This document shows, in pieces, positions 38,365 to 45,937 of a DNA stretch of 64,000 bases. The stretch lies in contig CACYVN010000007.1 in NCBI GenBank assembly GCA_902777855.1, forward strand, positions 218,358-282,357, read 5' to 3'. The first letter of the stretch is position 1; every line of letters starts with the position of its first letter. The notes under the pieces are model-generated. The model was not told the DNA's origin and ran no database searches. It saw only the letters and a program-made list of their open reading frames with translations. The translations under genes were made by a program, and so were the position numbers. This stretch comes from an uncultured bacterium. Its GTDB lineage: Bacteria > Cyanobacteriota > Vampirovibrionia > Gastranaerophilales > Gastranaerophilaceae.

Positions 38365-38697
38365 CTAAGCAGCATATAAATCAATTTCATCAATATAACA
38401 TCTGCAATTTGGATGAAGATCATCTGGAATGTCTTCCATGTGTTCAAAAATTTTTCCTTCCATAGAATCACATTCACCGCAGACTTTACCATCACCCATT
38501 GTGTGCCAAACGAAAATTTTACCTTGATTTTCATATGCAAGTTCACCGCTTGTAGGTATACCAATTTTGTTCAGTTGTTCGTGAATGCATTTTTCATATT
38601 TTTCAAATTCATCACCGGACATTTTACCAATTTTTTCACGAGTAAAAATCTGCTGTACGCCTTCAGGAGTATTCATAAATTTTAAGTATTTAGACAT
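38365..38697 (-). CDS. Small protein with FTxExIGxM module and phage-head-type CxxC...HPNCRC motif
   Basis: A 110-residue protein. Residues 16-65 (IFTREKIGKMSGDEFEKYEK ... IHEQL ... QGKIFVW) match the C-terminal module of the lipase at 16279. Residues 66-100 carry DGKVCGECDSMEGKIF and DDLHPNCRCYI, the Cys/His pattern found at the C-terminus of phage minor-head (SPP1 gp7/Mu F-like) proteins and some toxins, likely a zinc site. At 110 aa it is far shorter than a capsid protein, so it is a stand-alone module or a fragment. A downstream VRR-NUC gene follows on the same strand. A GGAGG site precedes the ATG. Confidence 0.65.
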   Translation of the reverse strand: MSKYLKFMNTPEGVQQIFTREKIGKMSGDEFEKYEKCIHEQLNKIGIPTSGELAYENQGKIFVWHTMGDGKVCGECDSMEGKIFEHMEDIPDDLHPNCRCYIDEIDLYAA

Positions 38698-38992
38698 AAA
38701 GCCTCCTTGTATTATATAGTGTAAATCTTATAAATATTCACATTATAATGATTATTTGAATAGCCCACAAGTCCGTATTTTTACCTAACCCAAATGGGTA
38801 ATTGACATGATTTTTCATGCTATGACATGATTTCAGCCATCAACATCCGCTAAAATTTTAAAAATTTACAATTTTTTTTGTAAATTTTTTGCTTAACATT
38901 TTATGTATTGATATATTTGCCCACTTGAAATATTGTACCATTTTTGGTACAATATAAATAGAGATTATTTTGAATTAAAAAGGATAATAAAA
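38698..38992. promoter_or_regulatory. Divergent regulatory region with perfect 10-bp inverted repeat operator
   Basis: TATTGTACCA (38931-38940), four Ts, and TGGTACAATA (38945-38954) form a perfect operator 38 bp before the antitoxin ATG, fitting autorepression. Further left lie ACCCAAATGGGT (38789-38800) and two direct copies of TGACATGATTT (38803 and 38823). Confidence 0.7.
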
Positions 38993-39277
38993 ATGATAAA
39001 TAAAAAGCATATTGGTTCTAGTTTTGACAGTTTTCTTGAAGAAGAAAATATTCTTCAAGAATCTGAAGCTGTTGCAATAAAAAGAGTTATTGCCTATGCA
39101 TTAGAGCAAAAAATGCTTGCAGATAATATTTCTGTTAATCGTCTTGCCAAAGAACTTGCAACTTCAAGAACTGCTATTTGTCGCATTTTAGATCCTGAAA
39201 ATACTTCTATTACTTTAAATACTATTGAAAAAGTTGCAAAATATTTGGGCAAACGCATTGTTTTATCGTTTGCATAA
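38993..39277 (+). CDS. HigA/XRE-family antitoxin-like regulator
   Basis: A 94-residue protein from ATG 38993 (AAAAGG site). The helix-turn-helix is visible in the C-terminal half: LADNISVNRLAKELATSRTA followed by RILDPENTSITLNTIEKVAK, the pattern of HigA-like antitoxins paired with Gp49/HigB toxins. The perfect palindrome upstream is a plausible self-operator. The toxin gene is not downstream in tandem but convergent, and their 3' ends overlap by 15 bp. The TTG at 38933 would run through the operator and is rejected. Confidence 0.8.
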   Translation: MINKKHIGSSFDSFLEEENILQESEAVAIKRVIAYALEQKMLADNISVNRLAKELATSRTAICRILDPENTSITLNTIEKVAKYLGKRIVLSFA

Positions 39278-39616
39278 TTCTTTATAGCGTTTAATTGCAA
39301 CATCCAGTTCTTTTTGCGGGGTTTTCTGAGTTTTCTTTATAAATGCGTGAAGCAAAACTATTGTATTATCTTCAACGCAGAAAATTATTCTCGCGATTCC
39401 ATTGGAAATTTTGCAGCGAACTTCTTCCAAGTTTGTACCTTTTAAAACTCTTGTTAGGGGCATTCCGACGGGATATCCGTATTGAACAGTTTTAATATCA
39501 TATCCAATAGTTTTCTTATCTTCTTTCGGGAGCTTTTTCAACCATTCACGCACAGGTTCATTTCCGGAATCTGTTGCGTAAAAATATACTTCCAATGCTT
39601 CACAACGACTATTCAT
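39263..39616 (-). CDS. RelE/HigB (phage Gp49-like) toxin-like protein
   Basis: A 117-residue protein from ATG 39616. It has the Gp49-like pattern: SGNEPVREWLKKLPKEDKKT, GMPLTRVLKGTNLEEVRCKI, GIARIIFCVEDNTIVLLHAF, KKTQKTPQKELDVA. Family members are ribosome-dependent mRNA interferases. TATAAT ends 6 nt before the ATG and no ribosome site is present, suggesting leaderless translation. It overlaps the antitoxin gene tail-to-tail, unlike usual co-transcribed pairs. Starting at 39670 would translate through the promoter. Confidence 0.85.
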   Translation of the reverse strand: MNSRCEALEVYFYATDSGNEPVREWLKKLPKEDKKTIGYDIKTVQYGYPVGMPLTRVLKGTNLEEVRCKISNGIARIIFCVEDNTIVLLHAFIKKTQKTPQKELDVAIKRYKELCKR

Positions 39617-39749
39617 GTCATAATTATAGCACAAACACACGATTAAGGAAATATTATTAAGAAAATACATGTAACTTATTGTGTCTTTTTTATTGATATG
39701 ACTGCGCTTTTAGGTAATGTATGTCTTGCATTTAATAAATGGAGGTCAT

Positions 39750-39971
39750 ATGGAAAAAGTCGGATTGAATATAACACTAAAAGAGTTTAAGCAATTAGCA
39801 AAGTGGTCGAAAAATATTTATAATACTGCGGTTGTTATTGATTATTTTGTTTCTAATCAACAGGAGATTGAAGAATGCTATAATCTCGCGCCGATAGTCA
39901 AACACTTGAGGAACGATGCGGATGTCTTGAATGCATTCTTTATAGATCACGAAAAAGATGTCGAAATTTAA
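39750..39971 (+). CDS. Hypothetical protein, 73 aa
   Basis: From ATG 39750 with a strong GGAGG site. The sequence MEKVGLNITLKEFKQLAKWS is helical and acidic at its end. I do not recognise it. It lies in the accessory island and is followed at once by the 11-bp repeat array. Confidence 0.55.
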   Translation: MEKVGLNITLKEFKQLAKWSKNIYNTAVVIDYFVSNQQEIEECYNLAPIVKHLRNDADVLNAFFIDHEKDVEI

Positions 39972-39976
39972 ATGCC

Positions 39977-40020
39977 GTTTAAAAGGTGTTTAAAAGCCGT
40001 TTAAATAGCGTTCAAAAATT
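39977..40020. repeat. Four 11-bp tandem repeats (GTTTAAAAGsy)
   Basis: GTTTAAA begins at 39977, 39988 and 39999, and GTTCAAA at 40010, a strict 11-bp period. It starts 6 bp after the stop of the 73-aa gene. Phasing at one helical turn suggests a protein-binding iteron or operator. Confidence 0.6.
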
Positions 40021-40110
40021 ATTATGTCCAAATGATACGATTTTAGACGCATACACTTGATGTTTCCCGTTAAAAGAGTGATGAATGGTGTAACTTAAAA
40101 GGAGCAAATT

Positions 40111-40371
40111 ATGGTTGAAAAAGATTATAAGCACTTGGTTGGCGGCATTAAACGGGTATCGCTCACGCTTTCACCCTCTGCCGCCAATCCGCTATACGGA
40201 ACAAAAATTTTAAATCTTAAAACACATGACATTGGTTTGCTAATTTGCTTATGGGAGAACAAATTTGCTGATAAAACCGTCGATTTCGCAACTTGTGTAG
40301 ATAAAACCGGCAAACGATACAACATTGAACTTGATAATATAAGAGGGTTTGAGGATGATTTTGAAAAATAA
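40111..40371 (+). CDS. Hypothetical protein, 86 aa
   Basis: Starts at ATG 40111 with an AAAGGAG site. It has a KHLVGGIKRVSLTLSPSAAN segment and the ending NIELDNIRGFEDDFEK. No signal or membrane segment. It overlaps the next gene, so the two are probably translated together. Family not recognised. Confidence 0.55.
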   Translation: MVEKDYKHLVGGIKRVSLTLSPSAANPLYGTKILNLKTHDIGLLICLWENKFADKTVDFATCVDKTGKRYNIELDNIRGFEDDFEK

Positions 40372-40588
40372 ATTAACCAAAGAGACATTGGACATTCCAT
40401 ATTCTGTATTTAGAAGAAAGTTTGCAAAAGAAATTCGGGATGCGTTTGAAAGTTACCGCAAAACACAACTAAATAAATATTCTTGGAACTTCAAAGATGA
40501 CAATTCTTTGGAGTTTAATTTTTATTTTGAATTACATTGGAATTTTAATCACTTTGGCAATTCAAATTGGTATATAGAAAAGTTATAA
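40355..40588 (+). CDS. Hypothetical protein, 77 aa
   Basis: From ATG 40355 (GAGG site inside the upstream gene), overlapping it by 17 bp. It begins MILKNKLTKETLDIPYSVFR and is rich in Phe/Trp/Asn at its C-terminus (FYFELHWNFNHFGNSNW). Not recognised. Its 3' end overlaps the convergent KAP gene stop by 6 bp. Confidence 0.5.
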   Translation: MILKNKLTKETLDIPYSVFRRKFAKEIRDAFESYRKTQLNKYSWNFKDDNSLEFNFYFELHWNFNHFGNSNWYIEKL

Positions 40589-42118
40589 TTTTTTATTTAT
40601 TTTAAAAGCTCCTGTATGTATATATGATTCATTTTCAATAACATTATTGTAGTATGTTCTAATGCTATCGTCATCGTCACTTGAATCCCATTCTTTTCTG
40701 TAGTTATCTATATCGCTTTTCTTTTGTTCAATATAATTTTTTAGCAGAGGGAAGTTATAAGAATGAGAGATTCTCATAAATTGATCATTTATCTTGCAAA
40801 AAGAATCAAATGCAGGTGGTTGACTGTTAAAATATGTATAAAAATCATCAAATTCTTTATATGAATTAAACCTTCGATCTCTAAAAATCTCATATTCATT
40901 CGAAAAATCTTGATGATAAATAGTATTATTTATTTTATAAACATCTTGTGGCACTTGAAATTTTAGTAATTCAGCCTTTTTAGATTTGGAATCTTTGCTT
41001 AACGGATTTGCTAAATCAATACTACTATGATTACTTGTGTCTCTTGATTCATGTTCACATAATTTAAATGCAATATACTCGCAATTAATATTTTTATTAG
41101 AATGAATACAGATATATACAGCTCTTTCACATATTTTTTTAACCTCTCTGATACTTAATTTATAATCTCTTGAGAATTTTGCAATGTTTTTTTGTAGAAC
41201 TTCAAGAGAATTATACTGATCGCATAATACCAATTTATTTTTTTCAATCAGAAAATTTACAGAATCTTTTGAAATTAAATTTTTTACTAAACTTAAATAA
41301 TCTGGTTCATACATGCAAAATTTATCATTAAAAAATTTATTTATGTAATTTTCATATATCGTATCATCTAACTTTTCATCATCTATACCATATAGTGCTT
41401 TAACACTTCTTTGTAATGACCTCATATTAGTAGGAACAATAAAGAATAAACCTTCAATGTCAAAAAAATGTTTAATTATTTCAAGAGTTTTCATTGCATA
41501 ATCCGGACGACACCGGTCTAATTCGTCAACTATAATTACTAATTTATGATTTGGTAATTTTGCAATAAAACTTTTAAGAGTCTTTTTAAAGCTAATCAAA
41601 AAATCATCTTTTTTTATAAAATTATCAAAGAATTTTTCAACTGCTTCAATTGCATCTTTATTATCAACAGTAATACTTGTTTCATTACCTAAGATATTAA
41701 ATCCGGCTGTTAAAGAAGTCGATTTTAACAAATTAAGTATTAATTCATATATAGATTTTGCAGTTTTTGCTAAATTTTCATTTCGGACAGTTTTTGAAAT
41801 TTCAAAATATTTTAAAATTTCAGCAGAAAATGATACAAAGGGTTGTTCTATATAATCGTTTTCCCATGCACTAAAATAAACAGTATCAATTTTACACTCA
41901 CGCAGATAATATGCGAATCGAGTTGCAAAATGTGTTTTTCCCATTCCAAAATTATTTTCAAGTAACAAAACATATGGTGAAGCTTTTGTTAATACTTGGC
42001 ACTTTAAGCATTCTGCAAATTCTTCGGCTCCAGGCATACAATCAAAAAATGGATTTGATTTGTACTCTTGCAAGGTTACTGAATCTAATTTAAATATATT
42101 CGCTTTATCTGTTGACAT
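40583..42118 (-). CDS. KAP family P-loop NTPase, defence-type
   Basis: A 511-residue protein. Walker A is ENNFGMGKTHF (GMGKT 58-62), followed by the KAP-typical YFSAWENDYIEQPFVSF. Walker B is VIIVDELDRCRPDYAMKTLE (194-213), then GLFFIVPTNMRSLQRSVKAL. The KAP LDRC motif is clear. No membrane helices are visible inside the P-loop domain, unlike many KAP proteins. The C-terminal third is unrecognised. KAP NTPases occur in phage-exclusion and Qat-type defence loci, and here it lies beside a PD-(D/E)XK nuclease gene in a Mu-like island. Function is inferred. The start has an AGAGGAAAG site. Confidence 0.85.
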   Translation of the reverse strand: MSTDKANIFKLDSVTLQEYKSNPFFDCMPGAEEFAECLKCQVLTKASPYVLLLENNFGMGKTHFATRFAYYLRECKIDTVYFSAWENDYIEQPFVSFSAEILKYFEISKTVRNENLAKTAKSIYELILNLLKSTSLTAGFNILGNETSITVDNKDAIEAVEKFFDNFIKKDDFLISFKKTLKSFIAKLPNHKLVIIVDELDRCRPDYAMKTLEIIKHFFDIEGLFFIVPTNMRSLQRSVKALYGIDDEKLDDTIYENYINKFFNDKFCMYEPDYLSLVKNLISKDSVNFLIEKNKLVLCDQYNSLEVLQKNIAKFSRDYKLSIREVKKICERAVYICIHSNKNINCEYIAFKLCEHESRDTSNHSSIDLANPLSKDSKSKKAELLKFQVPQDVYKINNTIYHQDFSNEYEIFRDRRFNSYKEFDDFYTYFNSQPPAFDSFCKINDQFMRISHSYNFPLLKNYIEQKKSDIDNYRKEWDSSDDDDSIRTYYNNVIENESYIHTGAFKINKKL

Positions 42119-42194
42119 TCACACTTTCCTCTTATACTTATGCTGATTATAATTTATATTTAATAAATTATTATAGTTTTTAAGGAAAAATTAA

Positions 42195-42536
42195 TTATTT
42201 AATGTTTCTTTTTATCCATTCCATAATTCCTGAAACGAGGTATTCTTGTTCGGATTTAGTTAATTCTCTATGTTGAGGGAATTTGTGCCATTTTTCAATG
42301 CAGCCGCGGCAGCAGGTGGCGGTTGCATGTTGAGCAATAAAAACAGGATGTCCACGCATTGGAGTTTGTTTTCCATCATTTACGGGTTCTGCCGGTGCAA
42401 CTCTATCTCGAATAAAGTCGCAGGCATGAGAATAAATTGTATCAAGTCCTTTGTCATTGATATATTCAAGCTCTTTTGCCCGAAGCTTAAATCTGCTCCT
42501 GAATTTTGATTTTGTTAGTCTGTCTAAAATATCCAT
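42195..42536 (-). CDS. DUF4186 protein
   Basis: A 113-residue protein with the DUF4186 signature: RAKELEYINDKGLDTIYSHA, GKQTPMRGHPVFIAQHATAT, then CCRGCIEKWH. The adjacent HxxFIAQHATATCCRGC cluster could bind a metal. Members are near-uniform in length (about 105-120) and have no known function. It sits between the KAP and PD-(D/E)XK genes, which may make it part of that cargo or a housekeeping gene trapped there. Confidence 0.85.
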   Translation of the reverse strand: MDILDRLTKSKFRSRFKLRAKELEYINDKGLDTIYSHACDFIRDRVAPAEPVNDGKQTPMRGHPVFIAQHATATCCRGCIEKWHKFPQHRELTKSEQEYLVSGIMEWIKRNIK

Positions 42537-42657
42537 AATTTGCTATCTTAGAATTTATAACCAGGCAAATGCCTGACTTACTCGCTGCCAAGAAAAATAT
42601 CTTTTTCATATTTTTATTATATTGTACACAAGTATCATTTTGTTTCGTATGTATGTC

Positions 42658-43881
42658 TTAATGTATTATTTCGTTTATCACCTCTTTTAATGTATCAATG
42701 TACTTTCCCTTAAATGAATCTAGTTTTTCTGAAATATGGTTTTTAACTTCTTCGTTATTGTCATAGGACATATACTCATCTAGCGAAATAAGAGTATCAA
42801 GATTAGTCCATTCCCAACCTTCTTTGTTGTTATCAAATTTAAAGTTTTTATTCTTATTTATGAGAGCCTTTTTAAATTTTTCTTTTAAGTCCTTGCCATA
42901 GTCAGATTGCAATGGAGCGAATAAAATTTCAATTGTAACTTTTTCACTATTCCATTGCAAAATAGAGAACTTTATATTTACAAAACAGTTGTCAGGCTTC
43001 CAATCTGCAATTTGAATTTTTTTTAATTGCTCCTCTGTTATTTCTATTGGTAATGCTAAAACTACACTATCAGATTCTCTGTGTATTCGCTTTACATAAT
43101 CTTTTTGCTCTAAAACTTCAATTAGTATACTACAAAGAGCTTTTTGTGGAGTACCACATTTGTATATTAAATCAATAGCATCACCGTATTCTTTATATAT
43201 TTTTGAACAAAGTTCTAATATTTCAGCATCATAATTTCCCATAATGTCCCTTTCTACCATTTTTTTGTAATGTTCAATAAATATTTTTACATCATCATCA
43301 AGTAAACAATCGCATTGTTTCATTGAATTGTTAATTGCTATTAAAATATCTCCGTAATTTATTCTTATGTATCCTTTGTAATCTTCACATGGTGTATATT
43401 TATAAGGAGTTAAAAATAGAAATATTTTGTGTTCATAGTCTTTATACTTATCATGGTTTAACACATAATTTCTATAATCCTCTAATTGATTACAACCCTC
43501 ACCTGACCAAACTTTGTTTTCTATAACGCATACTAGTTTGCTTCGAGGGCAGTCTATAAATATGTCCATTCTTCTGCCGTCATTAGCCATTTTTTCTAAC
43601 TTGATTTTGGCATCTGTTAAGTCTTTTAATATTATATCAACCAAACTAGTATCATTTTTTAACGCAACTTTTAACAATTCTTTTAGAAAAATGTCCATTA
43701 AATTGTGACTTTCAAAAGGGTTTAAAAGCCATCCTAAAAAGTTAGAGTGTTTAACTTCATTGTTCTGTAATTTTAATGCTCGAAAAATATTAAATTTATG
43801 TTTTGATTTTGCATGCAATTCCGCTAAATCATCTGACATTAATAGTTGTAGTAATGTATGTTTTTGTTTTATTTTATCCAT
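42658..43881 (-). CDS. PD-(D/E)XK nuclease superfamily protein (PDDEXK_4 type)
   Basis: A 407-residue protein from ATG 43881 with an AGGAG site 6 nt before it (the TTG at 43887 overlaps that spacing). The family motif VKHSNFLGWLLNP (about 43-55) is followed by the catalytic core GRRMDIFIDCPRSKLVCVIE with NKVW (D106, E121, K123). The rest is helical and unrecognised. PDDEXK_4 proteins are frequent in defence islands and may cut DNA. Here it is in the same orientation as the KAP NTPase. Confidence 0.82.
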   Translation of the reverse strand: MDKIKQKHTLLQLLMSDDLAELHAKSKHKFNIFRALKLQNNEVKHSNFLGWLLNPFESHNLMDIFLKELLKVALKNDTSLVDIILKDLTDAKIKLEKMANDGRRMDIFIDCPRSKLVCVIENKVWSGEGCNQLEDYRNYVLNHDKYKDYEHKIFLFLTPYKYTPCEDYKGYIRINYGDILIAINNSMKQCDCLLDDDVKIFIEHYKKMVERDIMGNYDAEILELCSKIYKEYGDAIDLIYKCGTPQKALCSILIEVLEQKDYVKRIHRESDSVVLALPIEITEEQLKKIQIADWKPDNCFVNIKFSILQWNSEKVTIEILFAPLQSDYGKDLKEKFKKALINKNKNFKFDNNKEGWEWTNLDTLISLDEYMSYDNNEEVKNHISEKLDSFKGKYIDTLKEVINEIIH

Positions 43882-43894
43882 ATTCAACTCCTAC

Positions 43895-44194
43895 TTATGC
43901 ATTTCTTGAGCCAGCCGATTTACCATTTTCATCATAAAGATTTATTCTGCCATTCTTTTTTATTCCGACACAATTGCCACACATAACGGCTTCACCACCA
44001 TTTAAAGTTATTGTTGTTCCAATGCTTCCAAAGCCACCGCCTTTTTCTACATATACAAGGACATTTTGTCCGTTTACAACAAAAACTGCTTTTGAAGTAT
44101 AACCTACAAGCTTTCCTGACACTTGTGTTGAAGACTGTTTGTCATTTTTAATTAATACTTGACTGCCATTTTGTTTTGCTTCTTTAATAGCCAT
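43895..44194 (-). CDS. Hypothetical protein, 99 aa
   Basis: A beta-rich protein (SSTQVSGKLVGYTSKAVFVV; GGGFGSIGTTITLNGGEAVM) ending with CGNCVGIKKNGRINLYDENG. The CGNC could bind a metal. Family unknown. It is 13 bp upstream of the PD-(D/E)XK gene and probably co-transcribed with it. AGAGG site before the ATG. Confidence 0.55.
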   Translation of the reverse strand: MAIKEAKQNGSQVLIKNDKQSSTQVSGKLVGYTSKAVFVVNGQNVLVYVEKGGGFGSIGTTITLNGGEAVMCGNCVGIKKNGRINLYDENGKSAGSRNA

Positions 44195-44292
44195 AAAAAC
44201 CTCTTTATTAGTTAAATTCTTAATGTTAGATTATAACATATTCAATTATATTCTAACAATAGCATAAAACTGCGTCAGAAACGGACATATTG

Positions 44293-44703
44293 TTATTGCA
44301 TTCCTAAAATATTTCTTTCAACTATTTTTACAATATCTTCCGGTAAATATTCTTCCTTTTTAGATTTATGTTTAGTTTGCGAAATTTCGATATTTGATTT
44401 TATTTGTGGCAGATTTTTAAGGATATTCATCAGAGAATACATTTCTGCCTGTGAAGTTTGTTGATTATTATCAATATCATTTGAGATCTTATCCATAATT
44501 TTTTGAGCAAAGTTTAATAGTTCACGATTAAATAGTTCTTGTTCTCTGCCTTTTTCAAACCTCTTTTTATCCCATTCGTATTCTTTCTTCCAATAGAATA
44601 AAGTCCTGCGCGAAAGATCAAGTTTTGCGCCAATCACGTCAAGTGGCTCTTTTTCACAAACATACAAATGCTCTGCTTGTTTTAATTTATCTAATTTTGT
44701 CAT
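44293..44703 (-). CDS. HTH protein, DUF1804 / terminase-small-subunit-like
   Basis: A 136-residue protein. The N-terminal helix-turn-helix (LDVIGAKLDLSRRTLFYWKK) is followed by a helical region. The arrangement resembles DUF1804/terminase small subunit proteins of transposable phages. It is the last gene of the Mu-type operon (2 bp after the recombinase-like gene). It could instead be a transposition regulator. Confidence 0.6.
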   Translation of the reverse strand: MTKLDKLKQAEHLYVCEKEPLDVIGAKLDLSRRTLFYWKKEYEWDKKRFEKGREQELFNRELLNFAQKIMDKISNDIDNNQQTSQAEMYSLMNILKNLPQIKSNIEISQTKHKSKKEEYLPEDIVKIVERNILGMQ

Positions 44704-44705
44704 TT

Positions 44706-45260
44706 TTATACCTCAAAAATTATTCTGTCTACTGTAAAATTTGTTTTGTCGGATAATCTCCGCACCTGAAAATTACAAGTTCTATCAATTATTCCGAGAT
44801 TTTGAAAATATTTAATCATCTGATTTAGAAGTGCTAATGTGTTTTTAAGCACTTTTGGTGGTAAATTTCTGCCTTTACAAAAATAGTAAAATTCCTGAAT
44901 ATCAACGCATGTAATATCATTTAAATTTTTATTTTTGAAAAATGGAAAAATGTGGTGCTTTAAAATCCCGCGATATCTTCTATAAGTATTAAGTTTGCAA
45001 TTGTTTTTGACATAATTTTCTAAAAAATAATCAATCGCGGCATCAATTGTTATAATTTGATAATTTGTCGTTTGTTTTGTGCAAATGATAAATTTTTGCT
45101 TCGGTTTTTCTTCCTGATATTTATACAAACCTTGTTCAAAGACTAATTTATCCTCATTCAGAAGCCGTTTAAGTTCTGTTTTACAACCGCATTCCGCAAT
45201 CATCTCTATTTCATCCAGAGTAAATTCTTTTAAATGTCTCGCCAGTTTTTCTATATTCAT
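44706..45260 (-). CDS. Integrase SAM-like (core-binding) domain protein without catalytic domain
   Basis: A 184-residue protein. Residues about 70-170 (IDAAIDYFLENYVKNNCKLN, TYRRYRGILKHHIFPFFKNK, NLNDITCVDIQEFYYFCKGR) look like the N-terminal core-binding domain of tyrosine recombinases. The catalytic R-H-x-x-R-H-Y domain is absent and the protein ends shortly after. Its ATG overlaps the muB-like stop by 4 bp, so it is an operon member rather than a random remnant. It may target or regulate the transpososome. Confidence 0.65.
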   Translation of the reverse strand: MNIEKLARHLKEFTLDEIEMIAECGCKTELKRLLNEDKLVFEQGLYKYQEEKPKQKFIICTKQTTNYQIITIDAAIDYFLENYVKNNCKLNTYRRYRGILKHHIFPFFKNKNLNDITCVDIQEFYYFCKGRNLPPKVLKNTLALLNQMIKYFQNLGIIDRTCNFQVRRLSDKTNFTVDRIIFEV

Positions 45261-45937
45261 ATAATCTGTTCCATTATTTCTTTTGTAATTTCGGTTAAAT
45301 TATTATCTTTTGAGAAAGTTTCCATTTGATTAATAAGCTGAACAATTTGTCTGAACCTGTTGTATTTTGAGTGGATATATTCAATTGCATCCGGAGTAAA
45401 TGTAATCTCCGAAAGTTGTCCGATTATTTGCGATAAATCATTTACTCCAAAAGTTTCAAATTTTAGAATTTCTGAGAATCTGTCATAAAGATGCTTGTAC
45501 CGTTCAAGTTTCCTGTGAGCCAAACCCATTCCGATAAAGATTATCGAGCAGCCGGTTTCGTCATGAATATCTCTGAGTGTTTCAATGGTTTTGTAGTTAT
45601 TCATAAGGTAATCAAACTCATCGATAAAAATCACCTGCGGATTCTTTTTCAGCTTTTTTACAACGATATTAAAATTATCCGAGGTCAAAAATCTTGGGAT
45701 TTCATCAAGTTCTTTAACCATTTCTTCCAAAAGCCACCGACCTGTCATAAGATTTGATGCTCTTAAATAAATGCCGTCATATTTACAAGACAACCATAGA
45801 GCTGTTTGTGATTTACCAAGTCCGGGCTCGCCGTAAACAAGTCCCATTTTAGGAATATTTTTCGGTTTGTTAATCAGATTTTCAACAAGTCCGATAAAGT
45901 TTTTCACATTTTGCGTTTTTACAAAAATCTTATTCAT
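45257..45937 (-). CDS. MuB-like AAA ATPase (transposition protein)
   Basis: A 226-residue AAA protein. Walker A is GEPGLGKSQT (36-45), Walker B is VIFIDEFDYL (about 102-111), and a sensor-like IIFIGMGLAHRKLERY follows. It is compact and lacks membrane segments, like MuB/TniB/IstB-type target-selection ATPases. It overlaps the transposase stop by 8 bp. It presumably selects target DNA and activates the transposase. Confidence 0.87.
   Translation of the reverse strand: MNKIFVKTQNVKNFIGLVENLINKPKNIPKMGLVYGEPGLGKSQTALWLSCKYDGIYLRASNLMTGRWLLEEMVKELDEIPRFLTSDNFNIVVKKLKKNPQVIFIDEFDYLMNNYKTIETLRDIHDETGCSIIFIGMGLAHRKLERYKHLYDRFSEILKFETFGVNDLSQIIGQLSEITFTPDAIEYIHSKYNRFRQIVQLINQMETFSKDNNLTEITKEIMEQII

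Noticed and set aside
38933-38992. TTG start extending the antitoxin upstream
   Set aside because: It would translate the operator palindrome, and ATG 38993 has the ribosome site.
39617-39670. Upstream extension of the HigB-like toxin
   Set aside because: The extra residues cover the TATAAT promoter and do not match the family.
44195-44292. Left end of the Mu-like element
   Set aside because: A GGACAT/ATGTCC word resembles the right flank, but no phased TTGCAC array or target duplication could be recognised, so the boundary is left open.
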